Positions 33,999 to 43,411 of a stretch of 53,753 bases of DNA are shown here, in pieces. Numbering within the stretch: the stretch's first letter is position 1; each line of letters starts with the position of its first letter. Below the pieces are notes generated by a model. The model saw only the letters and a list, made by a program, of their open reading frames with translations. It ran no database searches and was not told the DNA's origin. Source of the stretch: an uncultured Bacteroidales bacterium (GTDB taxonomy: Bacteria > Bacteroidota > Bacteroidia > Bacteroidales > FEN-979); NCBI GenBank assembly GCA_903916595.1, contig CAIWXI010000120.1:1-53753 (forward strand). The letters run 5' to 3'. Position numbers and translations under genes: made by a program.

Positions 33999-34571
33999 AT
34001 GCCCGCTTTCGCCCAAACCGACTACGCCACGCAGCAGGCTGCCTTTTCGAAAAGCTATGAGTATGAATCCCGGGGAAACTTCACCGATGCTGTCACCACA
34101 ATGAAAAGTATTTACCAGGAAGACTCCTATGAGATCAACCTGAGGCTGGGCTGGGTGACATACCTGTTAGGTCAGTTTACCGAGTCATCAGCATACTACC
34201 AGAAAGCCATCAAGCTGAAACCATATGCCATTGAAGCCAAAATCGGGTTCGCCAACCCCGCGTCTGCACTAGGCAACTGGGATCAGGTAGTAACACAGTA
34301 TAATGAGGTTCTTGCAATAGATCCTCAAAACACCACCGTTAATTACAGGATGGGTTCTATCCTTTATGGCCGGAAAGATTATGCCAAAGCCGAGAAATAT
34401 CTCGAGAAAGTAGTCAACCTGTATCCCTTCGATTACGACAGTATGGTTTTGTATGCATGGACTGAATACCGCCTGGGGAAACTTCGCGAAGCCCAGGTAT
34501 TGTTCAATAAAGCCCTGCTTATGAGACCCAGGGATGCATCGGCAACCGAAGGACTTGGGCTGATCAAATAA
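33999..34571 (+). CDS. TPR-repeat periplasmic protein (start disrupted by octamer repeats)
   Basis: 190 residues from ATG 33999, but this Met lies inside the signal peptide: the codons before it read LFLIFS and the cleavage site is PAFA-Q. The mature part has four to five TPR units (AAFSKSYEYESRGNFTDAVTTMK; AYYQKAIKLKP; YNEVLAIDPQN; YLEKVVNLYP; FNKALLMRP). It is the last gene of the PqqD to TPR operon. The real start is probably the ATG at 33866, which is now in another frame because of the octamer array. The gene is thus either off-phase in this cell or a fresh pseudogene. Confidence 0.75.
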   Translation: MPAFAQTDYATQQAAFSKSYEYESRGNFTDAVTTMKSIYQEDSYEINLRLGWVTYLLGQFTESSAYYQKAIKLKPYAIEAKIGFANPASALGNWDQVVTQYNEVLAIDPQNTTVNYRMGSILYGRKDYAKAEKYLEKVVNLYPFDYDSMVLYAWTEYRLGKLREAQVLFNKALLMRPRDASATEGLGLIK

Positions 34572-34588
34572 GTTTAGCGTTCAGTTTC

Positions 34589-34744
34589 TCAGCGCACGAT
34601 CACAAGTCGCTTGGTTTCGGAGATGTCTCCGGCTGAGATCGAATAGAAATAAATTCCCGCGGAAAAGCTGCTCATATCAACCGGGATCTGGTATCGGCCT
34701 GGAGCCTTTATTCCGTCAACAATGCTTAGCACTTTTCTATGGAT
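34589..34744 (-). pseudogene. Remnant of a T9SS type A C-terminal sorting domain
   Basis: The minus strand reads GRYQIPVDMSSFSAGIYFYS then a segment ending KRLVIVR and a stop at 34589. This is the end of a typical T9SS type A sorting domain. Upstream in the same frame a stop occurs at 34745-34747, and no further protein is found. It is therefore the 3' debris of a lost secreted-protein gene. Confidence 0.75.
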
Positions 34745-34762
34745 TTAACCTGATCCGGAAAT

Positions 34763-34809
34763 GCCGGGAGGAACAGTTTGCAGATTATGCAAACATGTTC
34801 CTCCCCGGC
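34763..34809 (-). terminator. Strong GC-rich hairpin after the T9SS protein gene
   Basis: GCCGGGAGGAACAGTTTGC and its near complement ending in CCCCGGC form a ~19-bp stem with two single-base bulges and a 7-nt loop, 28 bp after the minus-strand stop. There is no T run, so its role as a terminator is inferred. Confidence 0.55.
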
Positions 34810-34837
34810 AAACTAACAAAGTAATCAACTGCTCGTT

Positions 34838-37800
34838 TTAGTTCATCAATATCCCTTTAAATGTGAACATCCGGTTGTTAGATTTTACCGTTATCAGATA
34901 GATTGAAGCAGAATTCAGTTTCATCGGGATAAGGTTACTTAAATCCTGTTTCTTGTCAGAGAAATAGACTGTCCGGCCCAGCATATCAAATACGCCTATC
35001 TGATCAGCTTCCGTTAACGTGCTGGAGAAAATCCGTATACCATTCTCACTCAGGTTCACATTCATTGCATCATTTGCAATGGAGTTTACCGAAGTTGTAC
35101 CGCAAGCGCTGCAAGTGCTCCATAAGAAACAAATGGTTGTATCGGCGGTTCCTGACAGATCTGATAGTCGGTTGGTATACTGCGTATTTCCATTAGTGCA
35201 GGACCAGGTTGGATCCAGTGCTTCTTTGGTTGGTCCGGTTCCGTTTACAAATAAATATTCAATAGCCTGGTTTGACACCAATTGTAAAGTTGCTTCAAAA
35301 ATATCGTTGCCGATAGAAGTCATGGGTGTGCCTGGCCAATTGCTCCAGTTGCTCCAGCTTCCAAACACATAAACCGGGATGGAGTCAGGACTCTGGACCT
35401 GGAATGTAACTGCAATGGAATCAACCGGAGGCGAGCCGCAGCTTGCACAGGTCTCCCAGGTGTAACAAACAGTGGTATCGACAGCGCCAAGGTTTAACAC
35501 TCTGTTGGTGTACTGCGGATTATAGTTGGTACAAGGCCAGGTTGGGTCTAAGCTTTCTTTCACCGGCAGATTACCATTTACATAGAGAAACTCGAAATTA
35601 CTGTTTGGTGCTAAGGTCAGAGTAGCAGTATAAGTGTTATTTCCGATAGAGGTCATTGGATCTCCGGGCCAATTGCCCCAGTTTGACCAGCTGCCAAAAA
35701 CATATACATTTGTTGAATCTGGATTTTGGACCTGGAAAGTAACGTTGATTGAAGTCGGACCGGATCCGCCAAACTCTATATCGTCGCAGTAGTATGTTTT
35801 GGTTCCTGCTGTAGCGCCTGTTGTACCAAAGTTGAAGAATACCGATAATTTTTTATAGGTATACGTGAAATTGATGGGAGCTGTGCCACTCGCCTGATTG
35901 GCAAAATTAAAGGTAAGGGTCTCCCAGGCATCGGCCACGGTTGTATTCACCTGAGTTTCCACGCTTTTAGTCGGGTCGTTGGGGTCTTCCACTTTCATCC
36001 TTACCGGTGTTCCGGCATCGGGTGAATAAACGCTCATAGTCATTGAAGTAGAGCCGGGTACAAACGGAACAGGATTAGCAAAACCACCACTGTTTCCACC
36101 AATGGTTGTTCCGGCCCAGGTCTCGGCGGTATTTGACTTGATGACTTTGCAAACATTATTGGTTGGGACCACTGGATCGGCCACGATACTTGATGCATTG
36201 CCACCAAAGTCAACCAGGTCATAATTGATACTGGGGTTGTCGAAGGTCACGGGCAGGTCTGCCTGAGCGGGTGCAGTGCCGCCAAACTCTATATCGTCGC
36301 AGTAGTATGTTTTGGTTCCTGCTGTAGCGCCTGTTGTACCAAAGTTGAAGAATACCGATAATTTTTTATAGGTATACGTGAAATTGATAGGAGCTGTACC
36401 ACTCGCCTGACTGGCAAAATTAAAAGTAAGGGTTTCCCAGGCATCGGCCAGGGTTGTATTCACCTGAGTTTCCACACTTTTAGTCGGGTCGTTGGGGTCT
36501 TCAACCTTCATACGAACGGGGATCCCGGCATCAGGAGAGTATACTCTCATAGTCATTGTAGTAAAGCCAGGGACAAAGGGAACAGGATTTGCAAAGCCAC
36601 CGGTGTTTCCACCAATTGTCGTTCCGGCCCAGAGTTCAGCAATATTTGACTTTATGACTTTACAAACGTGATTGGTTGGGACCACGGGATCGGCCACGAT
36701 ACTCGATGCATTGCCACCAAAGTCAACCAGGTCATAGTTCACAGTGGAGTTGTCGAAGGTCACGGGCAGGTCTACCTGGGTCAGGACAGGGGGAACGAAA
36801 GCAATGTCGTCGCAGTAGTATGTTTTGGTACCGGCTGATGCACCGCTGGTGCCAAAGTTGAAGAATACCGATAGTTTTTGATAGGTATAACTATAATTTA
36901 TCGGGGCAGTGCCAGTGGCCTGGTTGGCGAAATTAAAGGTAAGTGTTTGCCAGGCATTGGCCACGGTTGTATTCACCTGAGTTTCCACGCTTTTAGTCGG
37001 GTCGTTGGGGTCTTCAACTTTCATGCGAACGAGGATCCCGGCATCGGGAGAATAAACCTTTATTGTCATTGAAGTAGCGCCAGGGACAAAGGGAACAGGA
37101 TTTGCAAAACCACCAGTGTTTCCACCAATGGTTGTTCCGGCCCAGGTCTCGGCAGTATTTGACTTGATGACTTTGCAAACGTGATTGGCTGGAACCACGG
37201 GATCGGCCGCGAGGCTCGATGCATTACCGCCAAAATCGACCAGGTCATAGTTCACAAGTGGGTTGTCGAAGGTTACGGGCAGGTCTACATGGATCAGTAC
37301 AGGAGCGGGGCCAAAGGCGATGTCGTCGCAGTAGTATGTTTTGGTTCCCGCGGCAGCACCGCTGGTTCCAAAGTTAAAGAACACGGTGAGCATTTTGTAG
37401 GAATAGGTGAAATTGATCGGGGCGGTTCCGGTAGCCTGGTTTGCAAAATTAAACTCCAGGGTCTGCCATGCATTGGCCACGGTAGTGAGGGCTTCGGTCT
37501 CCACGCTTTGGGTCGGCTGTCCCACTACTTCCACTTTCATTCGGATGGGGATGCCTGCATTGGGCGAATAAACACTCATGTGCATTTTGGTCGAACCGGC
37601 TACGAAGGGGATGGGGGTTGCCATTCCGGTTGCACCGCCAATGGTCGTTCCGGCCCAGGTCTCGGCTGTATTTGACTTGATTACTTTACAAACCTTATTG
37701 GTTGGGAACACGGGATCGGCCACGATACTCGATGCATTGCCACCAAAATCAACCAGGTTGTAATTTATACTTGGGTTGTCGAAGGTAATGGGCAGGTCTA

Positions 37801-38728
37801 TCAGGGGGGCCGGAGCGGCACCGAAAGCGATGTCGTCGCAGTAGTATGTTTTGGTACCGGCTGTTGCTCCGCTGGTTCCAAAGTTAAAGAACACGGTGAG
37901 CATTTTATAGGAGTAAGTGAAGTTGATCGGAGCTGTTCCGGTAGCCTGGTTTGCAAAATTAAACTCCAGGGTCTGCCATGCATTGGCCACGGTGGTAAGG
38001 GCTTCGGTCTCTACACTTTTAGTCGGATCTCCGACAACCTCAACTTTCATTCGGACAGGGATGCCTGCGTTGGGAGAATAGACCCTCATGTTCATTTTGG
38101 TTGAACCGGCCACGAAGGGGATGGGAGTTGCCATTCCGGTTGCACCACCAATGGTTGTTCCGGCCCAGAGTTCAGCCGTGTTTGACTTGATGACTTTACA
38201 AACCAGGTTGGTTGGTACCACGGGATCGGCCACGATGCTCGATGCAGCACCACCAAAGTCAACCAGGTTGTAGTTTACATTGGAATTATCGAAGGTCACC
38301 GGAAGATCAAGCGGTACCGGCACACTGCATGTAGTACAGGTCGCCCAAACAAAACAAACGGTGGCGTCACTGCTGCCAGTAACCAGTACCCTGTTCGTGT
38401 ACGTTGCATTACCATTGGTACAAGACCAGGCAGGATTCAACGCTTCTTTCACCGGCGTAGTGCCATTTACAAACAGATACTCGTAATTTGTGCTTGAAGT
38501 TAATGGCAGCGTAACTGCGTAAGCTCCACCGCCAATCGAAGTCATAGGATCTCCCGGCCAGTTACCCCAGCCAGTCCAGCTGCCGAAAAGATAAACCGGT
38601 GTCGTTGCAGGATTTTGAACCTGGAATGTTACATTGATTGTGGCTGATGGCAGGTTAGTCGAATTCTGACTAAAGCAGAATGCTGAGAGCAGAATGCTGA
38701 TGATTACGAATAGAAATTGCTTTTTCAT
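34838..38728 (-). CDS. Large modular T9SS-secreted protein with starch-binding-like and five jelly-roll-like repeats
   Basis: 1296 residues. Signal peptide MKKQFLFVIISILLSAFCFS. Domain order: one CBM20/E-set-like domain (VYLFGSWTGWGNWPGDPM), five tandem ~171-residue modules starting DLPVTFDN, two more CBM20-like domains and a C-terminal sorting domain (GVFDMLGRTVYFSDKK ... FKGILMN). The five modules resemble the Bacteroidota domain found beside GH16 laminarinases, and both domain types suggest polysaccharide binding. There is no catalytic domain, so it is probably a surface polysaccharide-binding or adhesive protein. It forms a pair with the shorter paralogue upstream, 33 bp away. Confidence 0.85.
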   Translation of the reverse strand: MKKQFLFVIISILLSAFCFSQNSTNLPSATINVTFQVQNPATTPVYLFGSWTGWGNWPGDPMTSIGGGAYAVTLPLTSSTNYEYLFVNGTTPVKEALNPAWSCTNGNATYTNRVLVTGSSDATVCFVWATCTTCSVPVPLDLPVTFDNSNVNYNLVDFGGAASSIVADPVVPTNLVCKVIKSNTAELWAGTTIGGATGMATPIPFVAGSTKMNMRVYSPNAGIPVRMKVEVVGDPTKSVETEALTTVANAWQTLEFNFANQATGTAPINFTYSYKMLTVFFNFGTSGATAGTKTYYCDDIAFGAAPAPLIDLPITFDNPSINYNLVDFGGNASSIVADPVFPTNKVCKVIKSNTAETWAGTTIGGATGMATPIPFVAGSTKMHMSVYSPNAGIPIRMKVEVVGQPTQSVETEALTTVANAWQTLEFNFANQATGTAPINFTYSYKMLTVFFNFGTSGAAAGTKTYYCDDIAFGPAPVLIHVDLPVTFDNPLVNYDLVDFGGNASSLAADPVVPANHVCKVIKSNTAETWAGTTIGGNTGGFANPVPFVPGATSMTIKVYSPDAGILVRMKVEDPNDPTKSVETQVNTTVANAWQTLTFNFANQATGTAPINYSYTYQKLSVFFNFGTSGASAGTKTYYCDDIAFVPPVLTQVDLPVTFDNSTVNYDLVDFGGNASSIVADPVVPTNHVCKVIKSNIAELWAGTTIGGNTGGFANPVPFVPGFTTMTMRVYSPDAGIPVRMKVEDPNDPTKSVETQVNTTLADAWETLTFNFASQASGTAPINFTYTYKKLSVFFNFGTTGATAGTKTYYCDDIEFGGTAPAQADLPVTFDNPSINYDLVDFGGNASSIVADPVVPTNNVCKVIKSNTAETWAGTTIGGNSGGFANPVPFVPGSTSMTMSVYSPDAGTPVRMKVEDPNDPTKSVETQVNTTVADAWETLTFNFANQASGTAPINFTYTYKKLSVFFNFGTTGATAGTKTYYCDDIEFGGSGPTSINVTFQVQNPDSTNVYVFGSWSNWGNWPGDPMTSIGNNTYTATLTLAPNSNFEFLYVNGNLPVKESLDPTWPCTNYNPQYTNRVLNLGAVDTTVCYTWETCASCGSPPVDSIAVTFQVQSPDSIPVYVFGSWSNWSNWPGTPMTSIGNDIFEATLQLVSNQAIEYLFVNGTGPTKEALDPTWSCTNGNTQYTNRLSDLSGTADTTICFLWSTCSACGTTSVNSIANDAMNVNLSENGIRIFSSTLTEADQIGVFDMLGRTVYFSDKKQDLSNLIPMKLNSASIYLITVKSNNRMFTFKGILMN
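35757..38310. repeat. Five tandem 513-bp intragenic repeats
   Basis: The DLPVTFD coding motif recurs at 36241, 36754, 37267, 37780 and 38290 (spacing 513, 513, 513, 510). Long stretches between neighbouring units are nearly identical (for example the TCGCAGTAGTATGTTTTGGT element), so recombination could change the number of modules. Confidence 0.85.
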
Positions 38729-38761
38729 ATTATTTTTTTTGAAGTTGATACCTCTGTTTTT

Positions 38762-40270
38762 TTAATTCAACAATATTCCTTTAAATTTCAAAATCTGATC
38801 ACTTACTTTGATAGTAATGAGATAGATTGAGCCTGAATTTAATGTTATTGGGATAAGACTGGTTATGTCGGATTTTTTATCAGAGAAATAGACCGTTCTC
38901 CCCATCATATCAAATACTCCGATTTGATCAACCTCAGTAAGAGTATTTGAAAAAATATGAATACCATCTTTATTCAGGTTTACTCTTATATCATCTTTCA
39001 TTGTGGAATTCACAGAGGAAGTACCACAGGATGAGCAGGTGCTCCAGAGAAAACACAGTGTTGTATCTGAATTGCCGGGATTAGATAACCGATTAGTATA
39101 CTGTGAGTTTCCATTGGTACAGGACCATGCCGGATCCAATACTTCTTTTGTTGGTCCAACCCCGTTCACAAATAAATATTCAATAGCCTGGTTTGATACC
39201 AGGTGTAAGGTCGTTTCGTACAGATTGCTGCCGACAGAAGTCATAGGGTTACCAGGCCAGTTGCCCCAATTGCTCCAGTTTCCAAACACATAAACCGGGA
39301 TTGAGTCAGGACTTTGAACCTTGAAGGTTACGGCGATTGAATCAACAGGAGGTGAACCGCAAGTTGCACAGGAAGACCAGTTGTAACAGATTGTTGTATT
39401 CTGACTTCCCAATGCCAGTACCCTGTTAGTATACTGGGGGTTATGGTTAGTACATGCCCAGGTGGGATCGAGGACTTCTTTTACCGGGGCATTCCCATTT
39501 ACATAGAGAAATTCGAAATTACTGTTAGCCGGTAACGTAAGCGTTGCAACATATAGGTTGTTTCCCACAGAACTCATAGGATCTCCGGGCCAGTTGCCCC
39601 AATTTGTCCAGCTGCCGAAAATATATACTAATGTTGAATCAGGATTCTGTACCTGGAATGTAACATCTATAGAAGTCGGTCCTGATCCGCCAAAAGCAAT
39701 GTCGTCGCAATAGTAAGTTTTGGTTCCTGCACTGGCACCCGTGGTACCAAAGTTGAAAAATACCGAGAGTTTTTTATAAATATAAGTAAAGTTGATGGGA
39801 GCTGTACCAGTGGCCTGGTTTGCAAAATTAAAAGAGAGGGTCTCCCAGGTATTTGAAACGGTTGTTAGAACTTGTGTCTCAACACTTTTGGTAGGATCGT
39901 TGGGGTCTTCCACTTTCATGCGCACGGGTATTCCTGCATCAGGTGAATATACCCTCATGCTCATTGTCGTGGAACCAGGAGCAAAGGGAATCGCTGTCGC
40001 AAAACCAACAGTACCGCCAATGGTAGTTCCAGCCCATGTTTCAGCAGTATTTGTTTTGATTACTTTACATGCCTTATTGGCAGGGACGACCGGATCGGCC
40101 ACAATGCTGGAGGCGTTTCCGCCAAAATCAACCAGGTCGTAGTTTACGGCCGGGTCGTCGAAAGTCACAGGTAAACTCACCGGGATCAATGGCAGATTTT
40201 TCGGTGCTTGTCCATAGCAAAATGCTGAAAGCAGAATGCCGAGAAATGCAAATAGTAATTGTTTCTTCAT
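38762..40270 (-). CDS. Shorter paralogous T9SS-secreted modular protein
   Basis: 502 residues. Signal peptide MKKQLLFAFLGILLSAFCYG, one of the ~171-residue modules (SLPVTFDDPAVNYDLVDFGG), two CBM20-like domains (VYIFGSWTNWGNWPGDPM and VYVFGNWSNWGNWPGNPM) and the same type of C-terminal sorting domain ending FKGILLN. It is the first gene of a two-gene unit with the 1296-residue paralogue. Polysaccharide binding at the cell surface is inferred from the domains. The upstream gap (40271-40527) holds a TAnnTTTG match at 40398-40405. Confidence 0.85.
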   Translation of the reverse strand: MKKQLLFAFLGILLSAFCYGQAPKNLPLIPVSLPVTFDDPAVNYDLVDFGGNASSIVADPVVPANKACKVIKTNTAETWAGTTIGGTVGFATAIPFAPGSTTMSMRVYSPDAGIPVRMKVEDPNDPTKSVETQVLTTVSNTWETLSFNFANQATGTAPINFTYIYKKLSVFFNFGTTGASAGTKTYYCDDIAFGGSGPTSIDVTFQVQNPDSTLVYIFGSWTNWGNWPGDPMSSVGNNLYVATLTLPANSNFEFLYVNGNAPVKEVLDPTWACTNHNPQYTNRVLALGSQNTTICYNWSSCATCGSPPVDSIAVTFKVQSPDSIPVYVFGNWSNWGNWPGNPMTSVGSNLYETTLHLVSNQAIEYLFVNGVGPTKEVLDPAWSCTNGNSQYTNRLSNPGNSDTTLCFLWSTCSSCGTSSVNSTMKDDIRVNLNKDGIHIFSNTLTEVDQIGVFDMMGRTVYFSDKKSDITSLIPITLNSGSIYLITIKVSDQILKFKGILLN

Positions 40271-40397
40271 TTTAAGTTTCTTTGTTGTTAGGCATGAATT
40301 CGTCGGCTAATGTAATGTGTAGAACATAGCGTAACAAAAAATTATCGTACATCAATAATGCAGCAGGAATCATTATTATATTACATCATAAATACAG

Positions 40398-40405
40398 CAA
40401 ATGTA
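40398..40405 (-). promoter_or_regulatory. Candidate -7 element for the T9SS protein pair
   Basis: TACATTTG on the minus strand, an exact TAnnTTTG match, implies an A/T-rich leader of about 120 nt before the first gene. No -33 TTG at proper spacing. The rest of the 257-bp gap shows no gene. Confidence 0.4.
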
Positions 40406-40527
40406 TAGATGTAACAATATATGGATGTGTAAAAGAAGAAGATAGAAATGAATAGGATATTTTATAAACACATCAGTGTATACACATGATGTTCAGATAA
40501 TGAGGACCTGGCGAGGGAGGAATACGC

Positions 40528-43407
40528 TCAAAGAGTCATCATAAAATCAGTAAGGTTGGCATTTCTGTCCAGCCCTAACTTTTTACGGATCCGGTATCGG
40601 CTTATTTCAACACCACGGGTGCTGATGTTCATTAATGTAGCTATCTCCTTGCTGGATATATTCATACGGAGGTAGGCACATAAACTCAATTCACGGGGAG
40701 TGAGTTCCGGGTATTGCTTTTTCAGTTTATTAAACAGATCTTCATGAACCTGTTCGACATGCATATTAAACACCTGCCATTGTTTCTCATTATCAATTTC
40801 TTTTCCGATCCGTTTGATAGTGGTATTCAGGTCATTCTTAAGGAGATCATCAGCGAGTGAGTTTTTTATCTTGCTCAGTTCATTCTTTAATTTGTGAAGG
40901 ATATCGTTCTTTTGAATGATGAGCATAGTAGAGTTGGCAAGTTCCTTCTCTTTATGAATCATTTCAAGGTTAAGCGTTTCATTTCTAAGCCTGATCATTT
41001 CCTTTTCTGTAATAAGGACTTCTTCCTTCATCTCCTGCTCCCGCTGCCGGAATTTATTTTTTTGTGCCTCCTGTTCTTTAAGATGTGATTTCTCGATGCG
41101 CCTGCGAAACAGCTGGTAAACAAGATAAAAAAGGCAAATGATGAGCAGAATGTATAGAATCCATGCATAAACAGTGCGGTACCATGGAGGCAGAATCTTG
41201 AATTGATAGTCCAGGACAGGTGTTGTTTTTCCCTGAATTGTCAGGGCTTTAAGTTTGAAAGTATAATCCCCGGCAGGCAGGTTTGTATATTCTTTGGAGT
41301 TTTTGAAAGACCATGCAGACCAATCCTTGTCAAAACCATCCAATTTATATTGAAACGATATTGGCTGTTCGGCGAATTGGCTGGCTGCAAAGGAAATAGT
41401 TATTGTGTTGTTTTTATATCTGAACTTTGGGAAAACCTCCTGCCGGACGTAGTTGCTGTTATATCTGTAAGTGCCTTCTGAAGTGTCGCCTGATCGCAAT
41501 TTACTGATATAAATAACAGGTAGCAGGTTGTAATATTTAAATTGCCCGGAATTATAGTGGACAAATCCGCTCTCAATACCAATGATTACATTACTTGCAT
41601 CCAGTGCATTGATATGGCCGAAAGCCGGAATAACCATTCCTGAAATTTCGACAAAAGGAGCAGTAATATTTGTATAGGTGCCATCTTCCTGGAAACGCAG
41701 CACCCCCGGCTGCTGATTATTATAGTACCAGATGTTATTGGCGCTGTCCTGAGTCAGGTAATCAATTTGCTTTGAACCTGGAAACAAAGGATTAAACTGC
41801 AGGTCGGGTTCGAACTTGTCGGTGGTTTCATTATATCGGTAGATCCCATATCGGGTTCCGGCAACGAGGCCGGATTTTAGTTTAAAAATCGCATTGCCCT
41901 GGTTGGAAGGCAGTCCTTTTGTATTATCGTAAAACCTGGTCTCTTTCACATGCCGGAAATTGGCATCTGGTTTTAATCGGAACAACCCCTTATATCCGTG
42001 GCTGATCCAGATGAATCCTTTGGAATCCTGTTCAATGTAATGAGAAGACTGGTCATAATCTGATAATTCATTTCTGTACACCCAAAGCTGGCCTTCTTTT
42101 TTAAGTACCGACAAACCTGAGTAATTTCCGACAAGCAGTAGCGGTTCCTTACCCTGGGACTTTATTATTTTCCATCCTCCGGGGACAGAAGATATTTTTA
42201 CAGCTGTTTTGTCCAGTATCTGGAATACTCCCAAATGATGTCCGCACAAAAGAGTATTATCAATTACGGTGAGGCACCAAACCTGGCCTTCAGTACCTTC
42301 GATAAGATGAAAGTCTTCATTTTTTTTAAGAGGATTGATGAAATCCTTCCAGAGTATATAAAAAAGGCCCTGGTTTGTTCCGAGGTAAAGTTTATCGCCG
42401 AATACAGCCGAAGCATAACCCGACCCGATATTAAAATAGTTCTGAATAAATGTAAGCGGTGAATTAAAATGAACAACCGAAATTCCGTTATCGAGACCCA
42501 ACCAGATATTTCCTTCCTTATCGCTTCCTGTGCACAGGACGGTACTGTTTGCCAGGCCTCGCTCCTTGTTTATTTCAGACACTACCTGGCCTGAGGTATC
42601 CGACACGATCAATCCGTTCTGGATGGTCCCGAAAGCAAAATATTTTTTATCGATAAGAGTTGCCGAGAACAGCTGGTACTTTTTAAGCAATGTATTCACA
42701 GGCTTATCCCAAATGTTTATTTTTTCACCGTTATAACGGTACATCCCGTTTTTCGCAGTTCCTATAACCACCTGATCATCATTTAAAGGGAGGATAGTCC
42801 ACACCGGGTTTCCGGCGAAAAATGAACCATCGGGGATCTGCCGTACTTTCCCTTCCCGGTACTGCATTAATCCCTCCTTCTCGTCATAGATCCATAGAAT
42901 TCCATTCACATAAAAAGAAAAATAAAACGTGGATCTCGGATATACGATGTCAATAGTGCCGTGATTATAAATAAATACAGCTCTGAATGACTGGAATACG
43001 ATACCAAAACTGGTTTTATGGATCCTCCAGATTTCATCAAAATCACTGATACGGTTCTTCAGCAATGAGAGCAAGGAATGATATCTGAGCACTCCATTTG
43101 CATCTTCTTCATAATAGCCAAAATTGTTATAGGCTCCGACATAGATACGATTGCTGTCGATGCAAATTGAGCGGATTACGAGTCCAATATCAGTGTAAAC
43201 GGTCCAATGGGCTCCGTCATATTCGACAAGTCCGTTGTTATTTCCAAAGTACATCATTCCATCAGTCGCTTGCGCAAGGGCCCAGTTCTGGGTGCCCCCG
43301 CCATATTCCGAGCGGGAGTAATTATGGATCCCCGGCATTCCATAGCGCTGGGCCTGAACGGAGCAGGCCAATAAGATCGCTATGAGAATACCCGGCAGTT
43401 TATTCAT
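40528..43407 (-). CDS. Membrane-tethered regulator: two-component-type propeller, Y_Y_Y domain, LuxR-type HTH
   Basis: 959 residues. Signal peptide MNKLPGILIAILLACSVQAQ, then a ~650-residue periplasmic propeller (Reg_prop-like: YFGNNNGLVEYDG, GNIWLGLDNGISVVHF), a Y_Y_Y domain (FQYKLDGFDKDWSAW ... NLPAGDYTFKLKA), one membrane helix (AWILYILLIICLFYLVYQ), a coiled coil and a C-terminal HTH (TPRELSLCAYLRMNISSKEI). It has no histidine kinase domain, so signal transfer would be direct from the periplasm to DNA. Propellers of this kind often sense polysaccharide in Bacteroidota. It lies just upstream of the two polysaccharide-binding-type T9SS genes, which are possible targets. Confidence 0.88.
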   Translation of the reverse strand: MNKLPGILIAILLACSVQAQRYGMPGIHNYSRSEYGGGTQNWALAQATDGMMYFGNNNGLVEYDGAHWTVYTDIGLVIRSICIDSNRIYVGAYNNFGYYEEDANGVLRYHSLLSLLKNRISDFDEIWRIHKTSFGIVFQSFRAVFIYNHGTIDIVYPRSTFYFSFYVNGILWIYDEKEGLMQYREGKVRQIPDGSFFAGNPVWTILPLNDDQVVIGTAKNGMYRYNGEKINIWDKPVNTLLKKYQLFSATLIDKKYFAFGTIQNGLIVSDTSGQVVSEINKERGLANSTVLCTGSDKEGNIWLGLDNGISVVHFNSPLTFIQNYFNIGSGYASAVFGDKLYLGTNQGLFYILWKDFINPLKKNEDFHLIEGTEGQVWCLTVIDNTLLCGHHLGVFQILDKTAVKISSVPGGWKIIKSQGKEPLLLVGNYSGLSVLKKEGQLWVYRNELSDYDQSSHYIEQDSKGFIWISHGYKGLFRLKPDANFRHVKETRFYDNTKGLPSNQGNAIFKLKSGLVAGTRYGIYRYNETTDKFEPDLQFNPLFPGSKQIDYLTQDSANNIWYYNNQQPGVLRFQEDGTYTNITAPFVEISGMVIPAFGHINALDASNVIIGIESGFVHYNSGQFKYYNLLPVIYISKLRSGDTSEGTYRYNSNYVRQEVFPKFRYKNNTITISFAASQFAEQPISFQYKLDGFDKDWSAWSFKNSKEYTNLPAGDYTFKLKALTIQGKTTPVLDYQFKILPPWYRTVYAWILYILLIICLFYLVYQLFRRRIEKSHLKEQEAQKNKFRQREQEMKEEVLITEKEMIRLRNETLNLEMIHKEKELANSTMLIIQKNDILHKLKNELSKIKNSLADDLLKNDLNTTIKRIGKEIDNEKQWQVFNMHVEQVHEDLFNKLKKQYPELTPRELSLCAYLRMNISSKEIATLMNISTRGVEISRYRIRKKLGLDRNANLTDFMMTL

Positions 43408-43411
43408 AGAA

